A stretch of DNA of 64,000 bases from positions 1-64,000 of the forward strand of contig JAKLFB010000001.1 of the NCBI GenBank assembly GCA_022711435.1, read 5' to 3'. The notes under the pieces were generated by a model. The model saw only the letters and a program-made list of their open reading frames with translations. It had not been told where the DNA came from and did not search any database. Shown here piece by piece: positions 53,618 to 62,800 of this stretch. Position 1 is the first letter of the stretch, and every line of letters starts with the position of its first letter. This DNA comes from Verrucomicrobiota bacterium. Lineage in GTDB: Bacteria; Verrucomicrobiota; Verrucomicrobiia; Limisphaerales; UBA1319. Made by a program: the position numbers and the translations under genes.

Positions 53618-56269
53618 ATGCGGCAACGAGCGAATCGATCGACGGGCCGGCTGCTTCCGGCGTGGGTGTTGGGCAACATGCTGCTGTTCGGGGGTGGGCC
53701 ATGGGGGCATGGCCCGGGCGGCTGGATGAGCCTCGGGGCGGCGCCGGCATTGCAGGGCGGCGGCGCGGCGCTCCGGCCGCCCGCTGCGCCCCTGATCGCC
53801 TGCGACCCGTATTTCAGCGTCTGGTCCTTTGCGGATCGGCTCACGGACGACGTGCCGCGCCACTGGACGGGAAAGACCCATGGGCTGTCGAGCCTGATCC
53901 GGATCGATGGCCAGGCCTACCGGCTGATGGGGTCCGCTCCGGCTGAAACGCCGGCGTTGCCGCAGACTGGCCTCCGGGTCTGGCCGACGCGGACGGTCTA
54001 TGAATTCGAGGGCGCCGGCGTGCGCGTGGCCCTCACCTTCACGACGCCCGCGCTGCCGGATGACATCGAAATCCTGAGCCGGCCGGTGACGTACCTGACG
54101 TGGGAGGTTCGATCGACCGACGGGACGGCGCACGCCGTTCAGCTCTATTACGATCACACGGCGGAGCTGGTGGTTAACGAGCCTGCGCAGAAGGCGGTCT
54201 GGGGGCGCGAGCCGATGGGCGATCTGGCCGTGCTCCGGCTGGGGAGCGCGGATCAGCCGGTGCTGGCGCGGAACGGGGACGATCTCCGGATCGACTGGGG
54301 GTATCTGTATGCGGCCGCTCCCGCGGCGCAAGTCAGCGGGCATGCAGCCACCCCGGCCGCCAGCCGGGCGGAGTTCGCGCGGGCGGGGCGGCTCGAGTTC
54401 GAGATGGACAGCCGGATGCCGCGGGCGGTTCGGGACGACGCGCCGGTGGCGGCGTTCACCTTCGATCTGGGGATGGTGGGGGCCGAGCCGGCCTGCCGCT
54501 GGCTGGCGCTGGCGTATGACGATCTCTACTCGATCCAGTATTTCGGGCACAACCTGCGGCCGTATTGGCGTCGAAACGGCTGGGAGGCAGCGGACCTGCT
54601 GCGGGCTGCCTGCCGCGATTACAGCGCGCTGATCGAGCGCTGCGCAGCCTTCGACCGGGAGCTCATGGAGGATCTCGAGCGGGTGGGGGGGCGCCGCTAC
54701 GCGCAGATTGCGGCGCTGGCCTACCGGCAATGCCTGGCTGCGACCAAGATCGCCGCCGATGCCTATGGCCAGCCGCTGGCGTTCCCCAAGGAGAACTTCA
54801 GCAACGGCTGCATCGGGACCGTGGACATCATCTACCCGATGGCGCCGCAGTTCCTGCTCTTCAGCCCGTCGCTGACCAAGGCGCTGCTGGTGCCCGTGCT
54901 CGAGTATTCCGCGTCCGATCGCTGGAAGTTCCCGTTCGCGCCGCACGATCTCGGGCGGTATCCGCACGCGAACGGGCAGGTGTACGGGGGCGGGGAGCGG
55001 ACCGAGGAGAACCAGATGCCGGTCGAGGAGACGGGCAACCTGCTGCTTCTGGTGGCGGCGCTGGCGGTGTGCGAGGGCGACGCGGATTTCGCGCGCGAGT
55101 ATTGGCCGCTTTTGGTCCAGTGGGGGGGGTATCTGAAGGCCAAGGGATTCGATCCGGAGAACCAGCTATGCACGGACGATTTCGCGGGGCATCTGGCGCA
55201 CAACGTGAACCTCTCCGCGAAGGCGATCTGCGGGCTGGCGGCCCTGGCTGACCTGGCCGGCCGGCGCGGAGACAAACAGCTGGAGGGCGCGTTCGGATCC
55301 GCGGCGCGCGATTTCGCGGCGCGGTGGGTCCGCGAGTCCGACGATGGCGACCATTCCCGGCTGGCGTTCGACCGGCCAGGCACCTGGAGCCAGAAATACA
55401 ACCTGGTCTGGGACCGGCTGCTGGGGCTGAACCTGTTCCCGGCCGAGGTCGCGCGGCGAGAGATGGCTTTTTACCGGAAGACGCAGCAGAGATACGGTCT
55501 GCCCCTGGACAGCCGCCAGCTTTACACCAAGCTCGACTGGATTGTCTGGACCGCCACCCTGACGGGCAGCCGGGAGGACTTCGATGGGCTGGTGGATCCC
55601 GTCTATCGGTTCCTCGACGAGACGCCCGACCGGATCCCGATGACCGATTGGTACTGGGCGAACACGGGCCGGCAGCGGGGGTTCAGGGCGCGATCGGTGG
55701 TGGGCGGCGTGTTTCTGCCGATGCTCTACGATCGCGAGCTCTGGAGCAAATGGGCGGGGCGGGACAAGACTCGGTCGTCGGGCTGGGCGCCCATGCCGCG
55801 GCCCCCGCGGATCGTTCCGGTGGCGCCGACGGCCGAGAAGCAGGCGGTGACCTGGCGATACACCTTCGAGCAGCCTGCGCTCGAGTGGAGAGACGCGGTC
55901 TTCGACGATGCGCGATGGGCGTCCGGGCCGGCCGGTTTTGGGGCCGAGGACACGCCCGGCGCGGTGGTGCGGACGCCCTGGAAGAGCGGCGAGATCTGGC
56001 TGCGGCGCGAGTTCCGCCTGCCCCGCCGGCCCGAGGGCGAGGTCCGGATACGGATTCATCATGACGAGGACGCGGAGGTCTACCTGAACGGGGTGGCGGC
56101 CCTGAGCGTGACGGGCTACACCGTGGACTACGAGCAGCGGTCTGTCGCGCCCGCCGCGCTCGACACCCTTCGAGCCGGCCGGAACGTTATCGCCATTCAT
56201 TGCCGCCAGACATCAGGCGGGCAGTACATCGACGCGGGTCTGGTCGAGCTGGCGCCGGCGGCCCCGTGA
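53618..56269 (+). CDS. DUF4965/glutaminase A-like secreted glycoside-hydrolase-fold protein
   Basis: An 883-residue secreted protein. After a signal-like N-terminus it shows the DUF5127-DUF4965-DUF1793 order seen in fungal glutaminase A-like proteins: PLIACDPYFSVWSFADRLTDD near 60-80, an (alpha/alpha)6-like core with AFPKENFSNGCIGTVDIIYP near 390 and LCTDDFAGHLAHNVNLSAKA near 520, then MTDWYWANTGRQRGFRARSVVGGVF. A C-terminal 150-residue beta-galactosidase-type jelly roll (DEDAEVYLNGVAALSVTGY) is added. The bacterial members are more likely glycan-active than glutaminases. Start is ATG 53618; GTG 53603 is possible. It follows the repeat protein by 52 bp and may share its transcript. Confidence 0.85.
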   Translation: MRQRANRSTGRLLPAWVLGNMLLFGGGPWGHGPGGWMSLGAAPALQGGGAALRPPAAPLIACDPYFSVWSFADRLTDDVPRHWTGKTHGLSSLIRIDGQAYRLMGSAPAETPALPQTGLRVWPTRTVYEFEGAGVRVALTFTTPALPDDIEILSRPVTYLTWEVRSTDGTAHAVQLYYDHTAELVVNEPAQKAVWGREPMGDLAVLRLGSADQPVLARNGDDLRIDWGYLYAAAPAAQVSGHAATPAASRAEFARAGRLEFEMDSRMPRAVRDDAPVAAFTFDLGMVGAEPACRWLALAYDDLYSIQYFGHNLRPYWRRNGWEAADLLRAACRDYSALIERCAAFDRELMEDLERVGGRRYAQIAALAYRQCLAATKIAADAYGQPLAFPKENFSNGCIGTVDIIYPMAPQFLLFSPSLTKALLVPVLEYSASDRWKFPFAPHDLGRYPHANGQVYGGGERTEENQMPVEETGNLLLLVAALAVCEGDADFAREYWPLLVQWGGYLKAKGFDPENQLCTDDFAGHLAHNVNLSAKAICGLAALADLAGRRGDKQLEGAFGSAARDFAARWVRESDDGDHSRLAFDRPGTWSQKYNLVWDRLLGLNLFPAEVARREMAFYRKTQQRYGLPLDSRQLYTKLDWIVWTATLTGSREDFDGLVDPVYRFLDETPDRIPMTDWYWANTGRQRGFRARSVVGGVFLPMLYDRELWSKWAGRDKTRSSGWAPMPRPPRIVPVAPTAEKQAVTWRYTFEQPALEWRDAVFDDARWASGPAGFGAEDTPGAVVRTPWKSGEIWLRREFRLPRRPEGEVRIRIHHDEDAEVYLNGVAALSVTGYTVDYEQRSVAPAALDTLRAGRNVIAIHCRQTSGGQYIDAGLVELAPAAP

Positions 56270-56328
56270 CGGCCGGCCGCGCCTTTTGCGGCTTGCCAAG
56301 GGGCTGGGATTCGAGTCTAAACGCGGCC

Positions 56329-57120
56329 ATGGATGGCGTCATGCCCGATTGGGTGGCGGTCATATTGCTGGGGTTGATCGAAGGCATCACCGAGTTTTTG
56401 CCGGTGTCTTCGACGGGCCATCTGCTGATCGCGGAGCACTGGCTGCCCCGGCAGTCGGACCTGTTCAACGTGGGAATTCAATCCGGCGCGGTGCTGGCGG
56501 TCCTGGTTCTGTTTCATGGGCGGGTGAGATCGATCCTCACCCAGTGGCGCGCGCCGGCCTCGCGCGATTACGGGCTGAAGCTGCTGCTGGCGTTCGCCGT
56601 CACCAGCGCCGGCGGGCTGATCCTTAAAAAGGCCGGGTTCGAGCTTCCGGAGACGGCGGCGCCGGTGGCATGGGCGACCCTGATTGGCGGGGGGATCATA
56701 CTGGGGCTGGAGCGGGCGTTGAAAGGGCGGCCCTTGGGGGAGAGCATCACCTGGCCGATGGCCGTGGCGGCTGGCCTGGCGCAGATCCTGGCCGCGGTGT
56801 TCCCCGGAACATCCCGGTCCGGGGCAACCATACTGACCGTGCTGGCCATGGGATTGAACCGGCCGATGGCAGCCGAGTTCTCGTTCCTGCTGGGGATTCC
56901 GACCCTGATATCCGCGGGGGCGCTGCAGTGCGCTCACGCTCTTTCGGAGGGAGGGGTGGCGGAATCGTGGTGGCTGCTGTTGCTGGGGACCGTAGTGTCC
57001 GCGGTGACCGCCTTTGCCGCAGTGAAGTGGCTGCTGCGCTTCGTCCAATCCCACACCTTCAACGGATTCGGGTGGTACCGGATCGGCCTGGGGCTTCTGA
57101 TCCTCTGGGCGGCGCGCTAG
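56329..57120 (+). CDS. uppP: Undecaprenyl-diphosphatase
   Basis: The 263-residue membrane enzyme removes a phosphate from undecaprenyl diphosphate to recycle the lipid carrier for peptidoglycan and polysaccharide synthesis. Its BacA signatures are GITEFLPVSSTGHLL (about 19-33) and FPGTSRSGATIL (about 160-171), both containing catalytic residues, with seven to eight membrane segments. ATG 56329 or 56341 are both possible starts. Its last four bases overlap the 3' end of the convergent zinc-ribbon gene. Confidence 0.95.
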   Translation: MDGVMPDWVAVILLGLIEGITEFLPVSSTGHLLIAEHWLPRQSDLFNVGIQSGAVLAVLVLFHGRVRSILTQWRAPASRDYGLKLLLAFAVTSAGGLILKKAGFELPETAAPVAWATLIGGGIILGLERALKGRPLGESITWPMAVAAGLAQILAAVFPGTSRSGATILTVLAMGLNRPMAAEFSFLLGIPTLISAGALQCAHALSEGGVAESWWLLLLGTVVSAVTAFAAVKWLLRFVQSHTFNGFGWYRIGLGLLILWAAR

Positions 57121-58067
57121 CCTTGCTTCTCGAGCTCGATCAGGCGGGATTCGAGCTTTTGGACGGCGGCGTGGAAGGCGTGGATGATCTCGCTGGAGGT
57201 GACGCTCTCGTTGCGGGCGAGCCGCTCCAGGAGCTCCTCGATATCGACGGTGCTGTGCGGGAGTGACGGCGCGCGAGGGGGCGCGGATGTCGAGTCCGAC
57301 CGGCCGGCCAGGACATCCAGGACCTGCAGGCACTGGGCATGCGAGATCGACAGCGGATCCTTCGAGGCCAGCGGGTCCGGCCCGGCTTTGCGGTCGGCCT
57401 CGCTCACGGAGCGAAGGAGCACGGAGCGGATGGCGGCGGGGATCTCCTGGTCGAGCAGCTCGGTGCGGCCGGTGGCGGTCTGGGTGACATATCGGCTCTG
57501 CAGCTCGCGCAGCAGGGCGCCCCACAGGCTGTAACGGGTCGCTGCCGGATCGGAGATGCTGACGGGAACCAGATCCTGCCCTTCGGGCCGGACGGCATAG
57601 ACTGGCTTGCCCGATGCGTTGCGGCCAGGCACCCAGCGGGATTCCTCGGCAATACACTCGCGGACGGCCAGGATGATCTGCTTCTTGATGGAAGGCGTCA
57701 GGGCCCCGATCTGGGGGTGAAGCGACTCGAGAACGGCGGCGGCGCGCTGTGCAGATTTGAACCGGACCGACCGGCCTTTCGGGGGCGCAGCCGCGGCGGG
57801 GGGGGCGTCGGGCGGTCCATTGGAGCCGGGCGGGCGGACTGGAGAAGGCGGGGCGTGGGATCCGGCGGGCGCCGAGGGCGTTCGACGGGGCGGATGGGTC
57901 CGGTGGGCTGCGGAGGGCGCGTGCCCGGCGGCGCCGGCCTCGGGAGGAGGGGCGGGAACCATGATCGGCAGGCGGCACCCGGGACACTCGATCGTTTGGC
58001 CGCTGGCTTGAGCGTCAACCGCGATGCGCTGCTCACAATGAGGACAGGCAAACTTCAATTCGCTCAT
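57117..58067 (-). CDS. Zinc-ribbon protein of unknown function
   Basis: I do not recognise the whole 316-residue protein. The first 35 residues form a zinc ribbon (CPHC at 8-11 and CPGC at 28-31). A Pro/Ala-rich linker runs to about 95. A helical region follows, with QRAAAVLESLHPQIGALTPSIKKQIILAVRECI (split 105-137) and a C-terminal coiled coil (AAVQKLESRLIELEKQG). ATG 58067 gives the zinc ribbon right at the N-terminus; the TTG at 58076 is less likely. A DNA-, RNA- or protein-interaction role is possible. Between 58068 and 58146 nothing else is seen. Confidence 0.7.
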   Translation of the reverse strand: MSELKFACPHCEQRIAVDAQASGQTIECPGCRLPIMVPAPPPEAGAAGHAPSAAHRTHPPRRTPSAPAGSHAPPSPVRPPGSNGPPDAPPAAAAPPKGRSVRFKSAQRAAAVLESLHPQIGALTPSIKKQIILAVRECIAEESRWVPGRNASGKPVYAVRPEGQDLVPVSISDPAATRYSLWGALLRELQSRYVTQTATGRTELLDQEIPAAIRSVLLRSVSEADRKAGPDPLASKDPLSISHAQCLQVLDVLAGRSDSTSAPPRAPSLPHSTVDIEELLERLARNESVTSSEIIHAFHAAVQKLESRLIELEKQG

Positions 58068-58146
58068 GCGATTCAAGCTCCTCTATTCCAGCTCCGGACG
58101 CAAGCGCGCAGGATGGATTCGAGCGCGGGTCTGCATCCGGAACGGA

Positions 58147-59394
58147 TTATCGACCGGAGGGGGTGTCGTTGCGCCAAAAATCGGCGTGGTAGGTGGGGCC
58201 GTCCTTGTTCCAGACCTTGCTGACGATGTCGATGTCGCCGTCGCCGTCCACGTCGCCGAGGCTGGCGTCATGCCATCCCGGGTTGTCCTCCTGGATCACG
58301 ACGGGCTCGAACCGGGGAGGCTGAGTTCCGGAATGGACCCAGACGACGCCCCGCTCCTTGAGCCCCTTGGGTTTCATGGGCAGCTTCCCTTGCGAGACCA
58401 TGTAGGCGTCGGGATCCTCCTGCTCGCCGGCGAACACGTCGAGGTGGCCATCGCGGTTGAAGTCGGCGACGCCCAGCGAGTGCCAGGATCCAGTCCCGGG
58501 GACGCTGCCGGGCGAGGCGGGCGGGTCGGGCAACTGGAATCGGGTCCAGCGGGCGCCTCTCTCTTCGTTTCGGACCCAGAAGACGTGTCCGAACCCGGTG
58601 TCGCAATCGCTGTAGACGATGTCCTGGTCGCCATCGCGATCGAGGTCGACGACCCAGCTTCGGATGCTGGTGCCGTAGGATGCGTTCGGGATGGGGAGGT
58701 GGGGCCAGGGACGCCGCGCCCATGTCCCGGCGCCGCGGCCGGGGTTGGAGAACCACGCGCCCGCCACGACCAGATCCCGGTCGCCGTCGCCGTCGATATC
58801 GCCGGACCCGTTCGGGGTGATGCCGCCATGGTGGCCGATCTTCTCCGCGACAAGATTGCTGGCCATCGAGCGGGCGGGATTGAACCAGCCGATCGTGTTT
58901 CCGTCGAACACCACAATATCCTTCCGGCCGTCTCCGTCGATGTCGGCTGCGAGGATGTCATGGCCGCTGGCGGGGAATGGATGAATCGCCCAAGGGGCAT
59001 CCGGATCCTGGCGGAGCGCGCCGGGGTTCCGGAACCAGACATGGCTGAACACAAGGTCCGTCCAGCCGTCGTTATCCACATCGAGGCTGGTGCCGCCGAG
59101 GGACTGCGGGATCGATGCCGAGTCGGTGATGAGACGCTGGATCCAGACCGCGTCGCTCTTCCGTTCATACCACCAGAAACCGTGGGCGTCGCGTCGGGAC
59201 AGCGCCATATCCAGGTCGCCATCTCCGTCGAAATCGGCCAGAGGCGTTCCGGCGGTCCCCCAGTTGGTGCCGGGGAGGGGGTTGGCGATGGCAAAATGCG
59301 TGAACTTGATCGGGGGGGCGGCAGGGCTGGCGGCCAGCAAGCTCGAGGATGACGCAAAAAGCGCGAGGATAACGAGGGCAAGTGAATTATTCAT
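58147..59394 (-). CDS. Secreted FG-GAP/VCBS repeat protein
   Basis: A 415-residue exported protein with signal peptide (SLALVILALFASSSSLLAA, 4-22) and a beta-propeller of FG-GAP-type repeats. Each blade has a calcium-binding DxDGDGDxD loop: ADFDGDGDLDMA, LDVDNDGWTDLVF, ADIDGDGRKDIVV, GDIDGDGDRDLVV, VDLDRDGDQDIVY, ADFNRDGHLDVF and GDVDGDGDIDIV, so seven blades. The true start is ATG 59394; the TTG at 59415 lies inside the MITE-like element. That element now separates the gene from its original upstream DNA, ten bases before the ATG. Confidence 0.85.
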   Translation of the reverse strand: MNNSLALVILALFASSSSLLAASPAAPPIKFTHFAIANPLPGTNWGTAGTPLADFDGDGDLDMALSRRDAHGFWWYERKSDAVWIQRLITDSASIPQSLGGTSLDVDNDGWTDLVFSHVWFRNPGALRQDPDAPWAIHPFPASGHDILAADIDGDGRKDIVVFDGNTIGWFNPARSMASNLVAEKIGHHGGITPNGSGDIDGDGDRDLVVAGAWFSNPGRGAGTWARRPWPHLPIPNASYGTSIRSWVVDLDRDGDQDIVYSDCDTGFGHVFWVRNEERGARWTRFQLPDPPASPGSVPGTGSWHSLGVADFNRDGHLDVFAGEQEDPDAYMVSQGKLPMKPKGLKERGVVWVHSGTQPPRFEPVVIQEDNPGWHDASLGDVDGDGDIDIVSKVWNKDGPTYHADFWRNDTPSGR

Positions 59395-59403
59395 AAGGCA
59401 TAA

Positions 59404-59676
59404 GGGTTTGTGCAAAAATTAATTCCGATTTTGCTGGAGGGGATTGGGCGGGCTGGCAAGGCGCGACGAGCGAGCATACCCGCGCGGTCTGTGAGCGAGG
59501 AGCAACACAGCCAGGCCGCCCAAGACCCCCAGCCCTCCGGGGCGGGGCGGCGCCGGGCCATTTGCTTCGTTGCTCGGTCGGTCGAGTATCGCAGGGGGAT
59601 ACACTCCCTCCCTTGCGCCTCGCATCTGGCCCGGCGGCGCTCCCGCCAAAATCGGAAGTAATTTTTGCACAGACCC
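59404..59676 (+). mobile_element. MITE-like element, copy 2, with intact 30-bp terminal inverted repeats
   Basis: A 273-bp non-coding element. The left end GGGTTTGTGCAAAAATTA and the right end (reverse complement GGGTCTGTGCAAAAATTA) begin 30-bp inverted repeats that match at 28 of 30 positions, extending through TTCCGATTTTG. TAA flanks both ends directly (59401-59403 and 59677-59679). The inside is closely similar to the copy at 34442-34714, and the lengths are identical. There is no transposase. Short open frames inside it occur in both copies and are not real genes. Confidence 0.88.
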
Positions 59677-59761
59677 TAAGGGCCAAAAGGCAGCCGGCCG
59701 CGCGAGCGCAGCCAATCGGGCTTTGGGCTGGATTCGGGGCGGGGAGGGGGCCTTGTTAGCG

Positions 59762-59790
59762 AGCGAGGCGGCCGTGAGGGCCGCCTCGCT
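59762..59790. terminator. Strong 12-bp hairpin after the 1318-residue protein gene
   Basis: AGCGAGGCGGCC and GGCCGCCTCGCT pair perfectly around a 5-base loop, 49 bp beyond the stop of the minus-strand gene at 59839. On the minus strand no U-run follows; on the plus strand GTGACGTTTT does. It is a likely transcription end or mRNA 3' stabiliser. The rest of 59677-59838 holds nothing recognisable. Confidence 0.5.
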
Positions 59791-59838
59791 GTGACGTTTT
59801 GCGATGCCGCGGGAATTGGCCGCGGCGATCGGCCTAGG

Positions 59839-62800
59839 CTATTTCGCGAGCTGGAAGAACTTCGCGGCGCCTTCCGGCTGGAGGGTGACGGTCATCTGAT
59901 CGCCGACCTGGACCGGCGCGGTGCCGAACTCGGCCCAGGAGGGATTGGCGAGGTCGCCGCACCATTCGAGCTTGAATCCCGCTGCGGATGCCGGCCAGGA
60001 GATGACAAGGGCATCGCCGGACCAGCCGATCGCCATCTCGGGCTGGGGAACGACGATCGTCGGATCGCTCAGGTCCTGTCCGAGGGCGAGGTAGATGTCG
60101 TCGAGCCAGAAACCGCCTCCGCTCGAGAGATTGGAGACCGTCTGCTGCGGAGTGTAGATGAAGAACCGGATGAGGTCGTTGGCGGCCACGCCGTTCCGGA
60201 AGCTGAATGTCGTGACGCCGTCGTGCGCGGCTGCGACGGGCGCGGGCGCGTCGTAGGCCTGCACATACATTTGCCAGGTGTCGGCCGTATTATCGATCAC
60301 GACCCAGACCTTGTACCACATGTCCGAGGCGAATGGATGGACGCTGTTGTGGAGCGTGCCGCCGTCGTAGATCCCGAAATTCCGGGTGCCCAGGTTGCTT
60401 CCCGTCTGCCGGAGAATGCGGGTTTCGTAGTAATTGGCCACGGCATAGCCGAAGCAGGGCAGGTCGGAGAGGCCGAGGCTGACGTCGTCGCGGCTCCACG
60501 TGGTGGAGGCGCAGCGGAAGAAGAGGGTGCCGGTCTGGCCATCCTTGAGCAAGGCCGGGAACGCCAGCGACTGCTTGGCGGTGGCCAACCGGAGCACCTT
60601 GTTCTGCGGGTTGCCGCCCCACGCGGCGCCCGTGGGATCCATCACGACCGAGTCGTTTGCGGTGTCGCCGAATGCGCCGAGCCAGCTGCCCTGGTAGAGA
60701 ATGGGCGCCAGGGCGCGATTCTCGAAGTTGTCGATCAGGGTGAATCCGGAGGCGGCGTTGGCGAAGACAAGCACCTCGCCGGAGTAGCGATAGAGCCCGT
60801 CGTTGTCGGTGACCTTGGCGGTCAGCATATGCGAGCCGGGGGCGGCGTTGGGGATGGTGATGGTGTAGGGCGCGCTGGTGGCTGTGCCGACGAGCGTGCC
60901 GCTGTCGAAGAACTCGACCTGGGCCACCGTGCCGTCGGCGTCGGCGGCATCGGCGGTGACGACGATGCTCGAGCGCGCGGTGGCGGCGGTGTTGTTGGCC
61001 GGAGCGGTGATGGCGACGGTGGGCGGCGTTTTGCCCCAGTATTTGGCCTGGAGATAGGTCTCGATGTGGGCGACTTCGGCCTCCGAGAGCGTGCGGTCGT
61101 AGACGAGCGCCTCGAGGATCTCACCGCGGTAATAGTACCAGGTCGGGTAGATCACGCCGCGGCCGAGGTTGCCGCCGTCCTTGTCGATGCCTGCGGTGGC
61201 GGGCTCTTTGCCGGACACCGTGGCGACGATCTGCCCATTGACGTAGAGCCACTCGTCGGCGCCATTCTTGAGCACGATGTTCCGTGTGTAATCCCGGGCG
61301 ATCGAGGCCGGACGCGTGTAGGCGGGGCCGGGGTAATTGGGGCTGCCGCTTTGCGACACCGTGGTGCCGATGCGCCAGTTGACGGAGTCCTGGAAGACGC
61401 CCACGGAGAGCGCGCCCCAGCTCAGCGACTCGCTCCAGAACATGGCGGCGGCGCCTTCGCCGCCGGAGCCGGTGGTCTGCGGGACGGTATTGTTGGCGAC
61501 CAGGACGATGGTCAGGCCGCTCAGGCCGTCCATGGGCATGCTGAAGGTCATGTGATCGCTGAAGCCGTCGAAGCTGACCGCAGGCTTGGCGAGGCCGGAC
61601 GTGACAAGGGTCGGCCGGCTGGCGGCGGCGGATTGGACGGCGTGGCGCTCGTTGCCGGATTGGTCGGCCCACTTCGACACCAGGTTGTCGGAGGCGGTGA
61701 TGCCGGCGTCGGCCTTGTACCAGAGGCCGAGCCCATCGAGAACGGGGCCGTCGGTCGGATTCGGAAAGTTGACGCGCGCGACGACGCGTTCGGAGAGCGT
61801 ATAGGCGCCCTTGTTATCGGTGGCCTTGGCAGTCAGCCCGTAGGCGCCGCTGCCCACGTTGTTCCAGGCGGCGGTGAAGGGTGCGGTGGTGTCGGTGGCG
61901 ATCAGCTCGCCATCGACGAAGAACTCGACCTGGGCGATGCTGCCGTCATCCGTGGCATCGGCGGCGATGGTGATGCTGGCGGGCGGGTTGAACGAGGCGC
62001 CGGCGGCCGGGCTGGTGATGGCGACGGCCGGGGGCTGGTTGGCCAGGTGTTTTTGATGGAGATAGGTCTCGACCGCCTGCCGGTCCGCGTCGGAGAGGGC
62101 GGTGGTGTAGACGAGGACCTCGAGGAGATCGCCGTTGTACCATGCGCTCGAGGTTCGGGGGCTGCGTCCGAGCCAGGCAGCGTCGCCGACGCCGGCCAGC
62201 GGGAAGCTCTTATCCGAGATCTGCGCGGCCATCGATCGGTCGATATAGAGCGTTTCGACATCGGCGTTCTTCATCAGGGTGGTGATGGTGTATTTGTTGC
62301 CGATGGAGGCGGGCCGCGGGTAGCGATGCAGGTTGTTCTGGGCGACGGTGGTCCCGAACCGCCAGTTCACGTTGGTCTGGAACGGGCTCAGGAACACATA
62401 GCCCCAGCTGGCGAATTCGGTCCAGCAGATGGCGGGGCTGTCGTAGATGGAAGTGCCGCCGTTCTGGGTGGCGGAGTTGTTGTTGCCGACCAGGAAGATC
62501 GTGATGCCCTCGAGCCCGTTGATGGGCATGTTGAACGAGAGGCCGTCGTTGCTGCCATCGAATCGGACCACCGGCAGGCCGAGGGCCGAGGTCGCCACGA
62601 TCGGCCGATAGGAGCTGGTGCCTTGAGCGGCGTGGTGCCCTTGGCCCGATTGGTCGGCCCATTCGGAGACCGCGCCGTTGACGGCCGTGATTCCAGCGTC
62701 GGCTTTGAGCCAGAGGCCCAGGCCGCTGAGCACGGGGCCGTCGGCGGGATTGGCCCAGTTGACGAGCGCCATGACGCGCTCGGAGAAGGAGTAGGCGCCG

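Noticed and set aside
59387..59686. Small open frames of about 100 codons inside the MITE-like element, with similar translations in both copies
   Set aside because: Similarity follows from DNA similarity of the element. There is no ribosome-binding site, the frames run through the terminal repeats, and composition is not protein-like.
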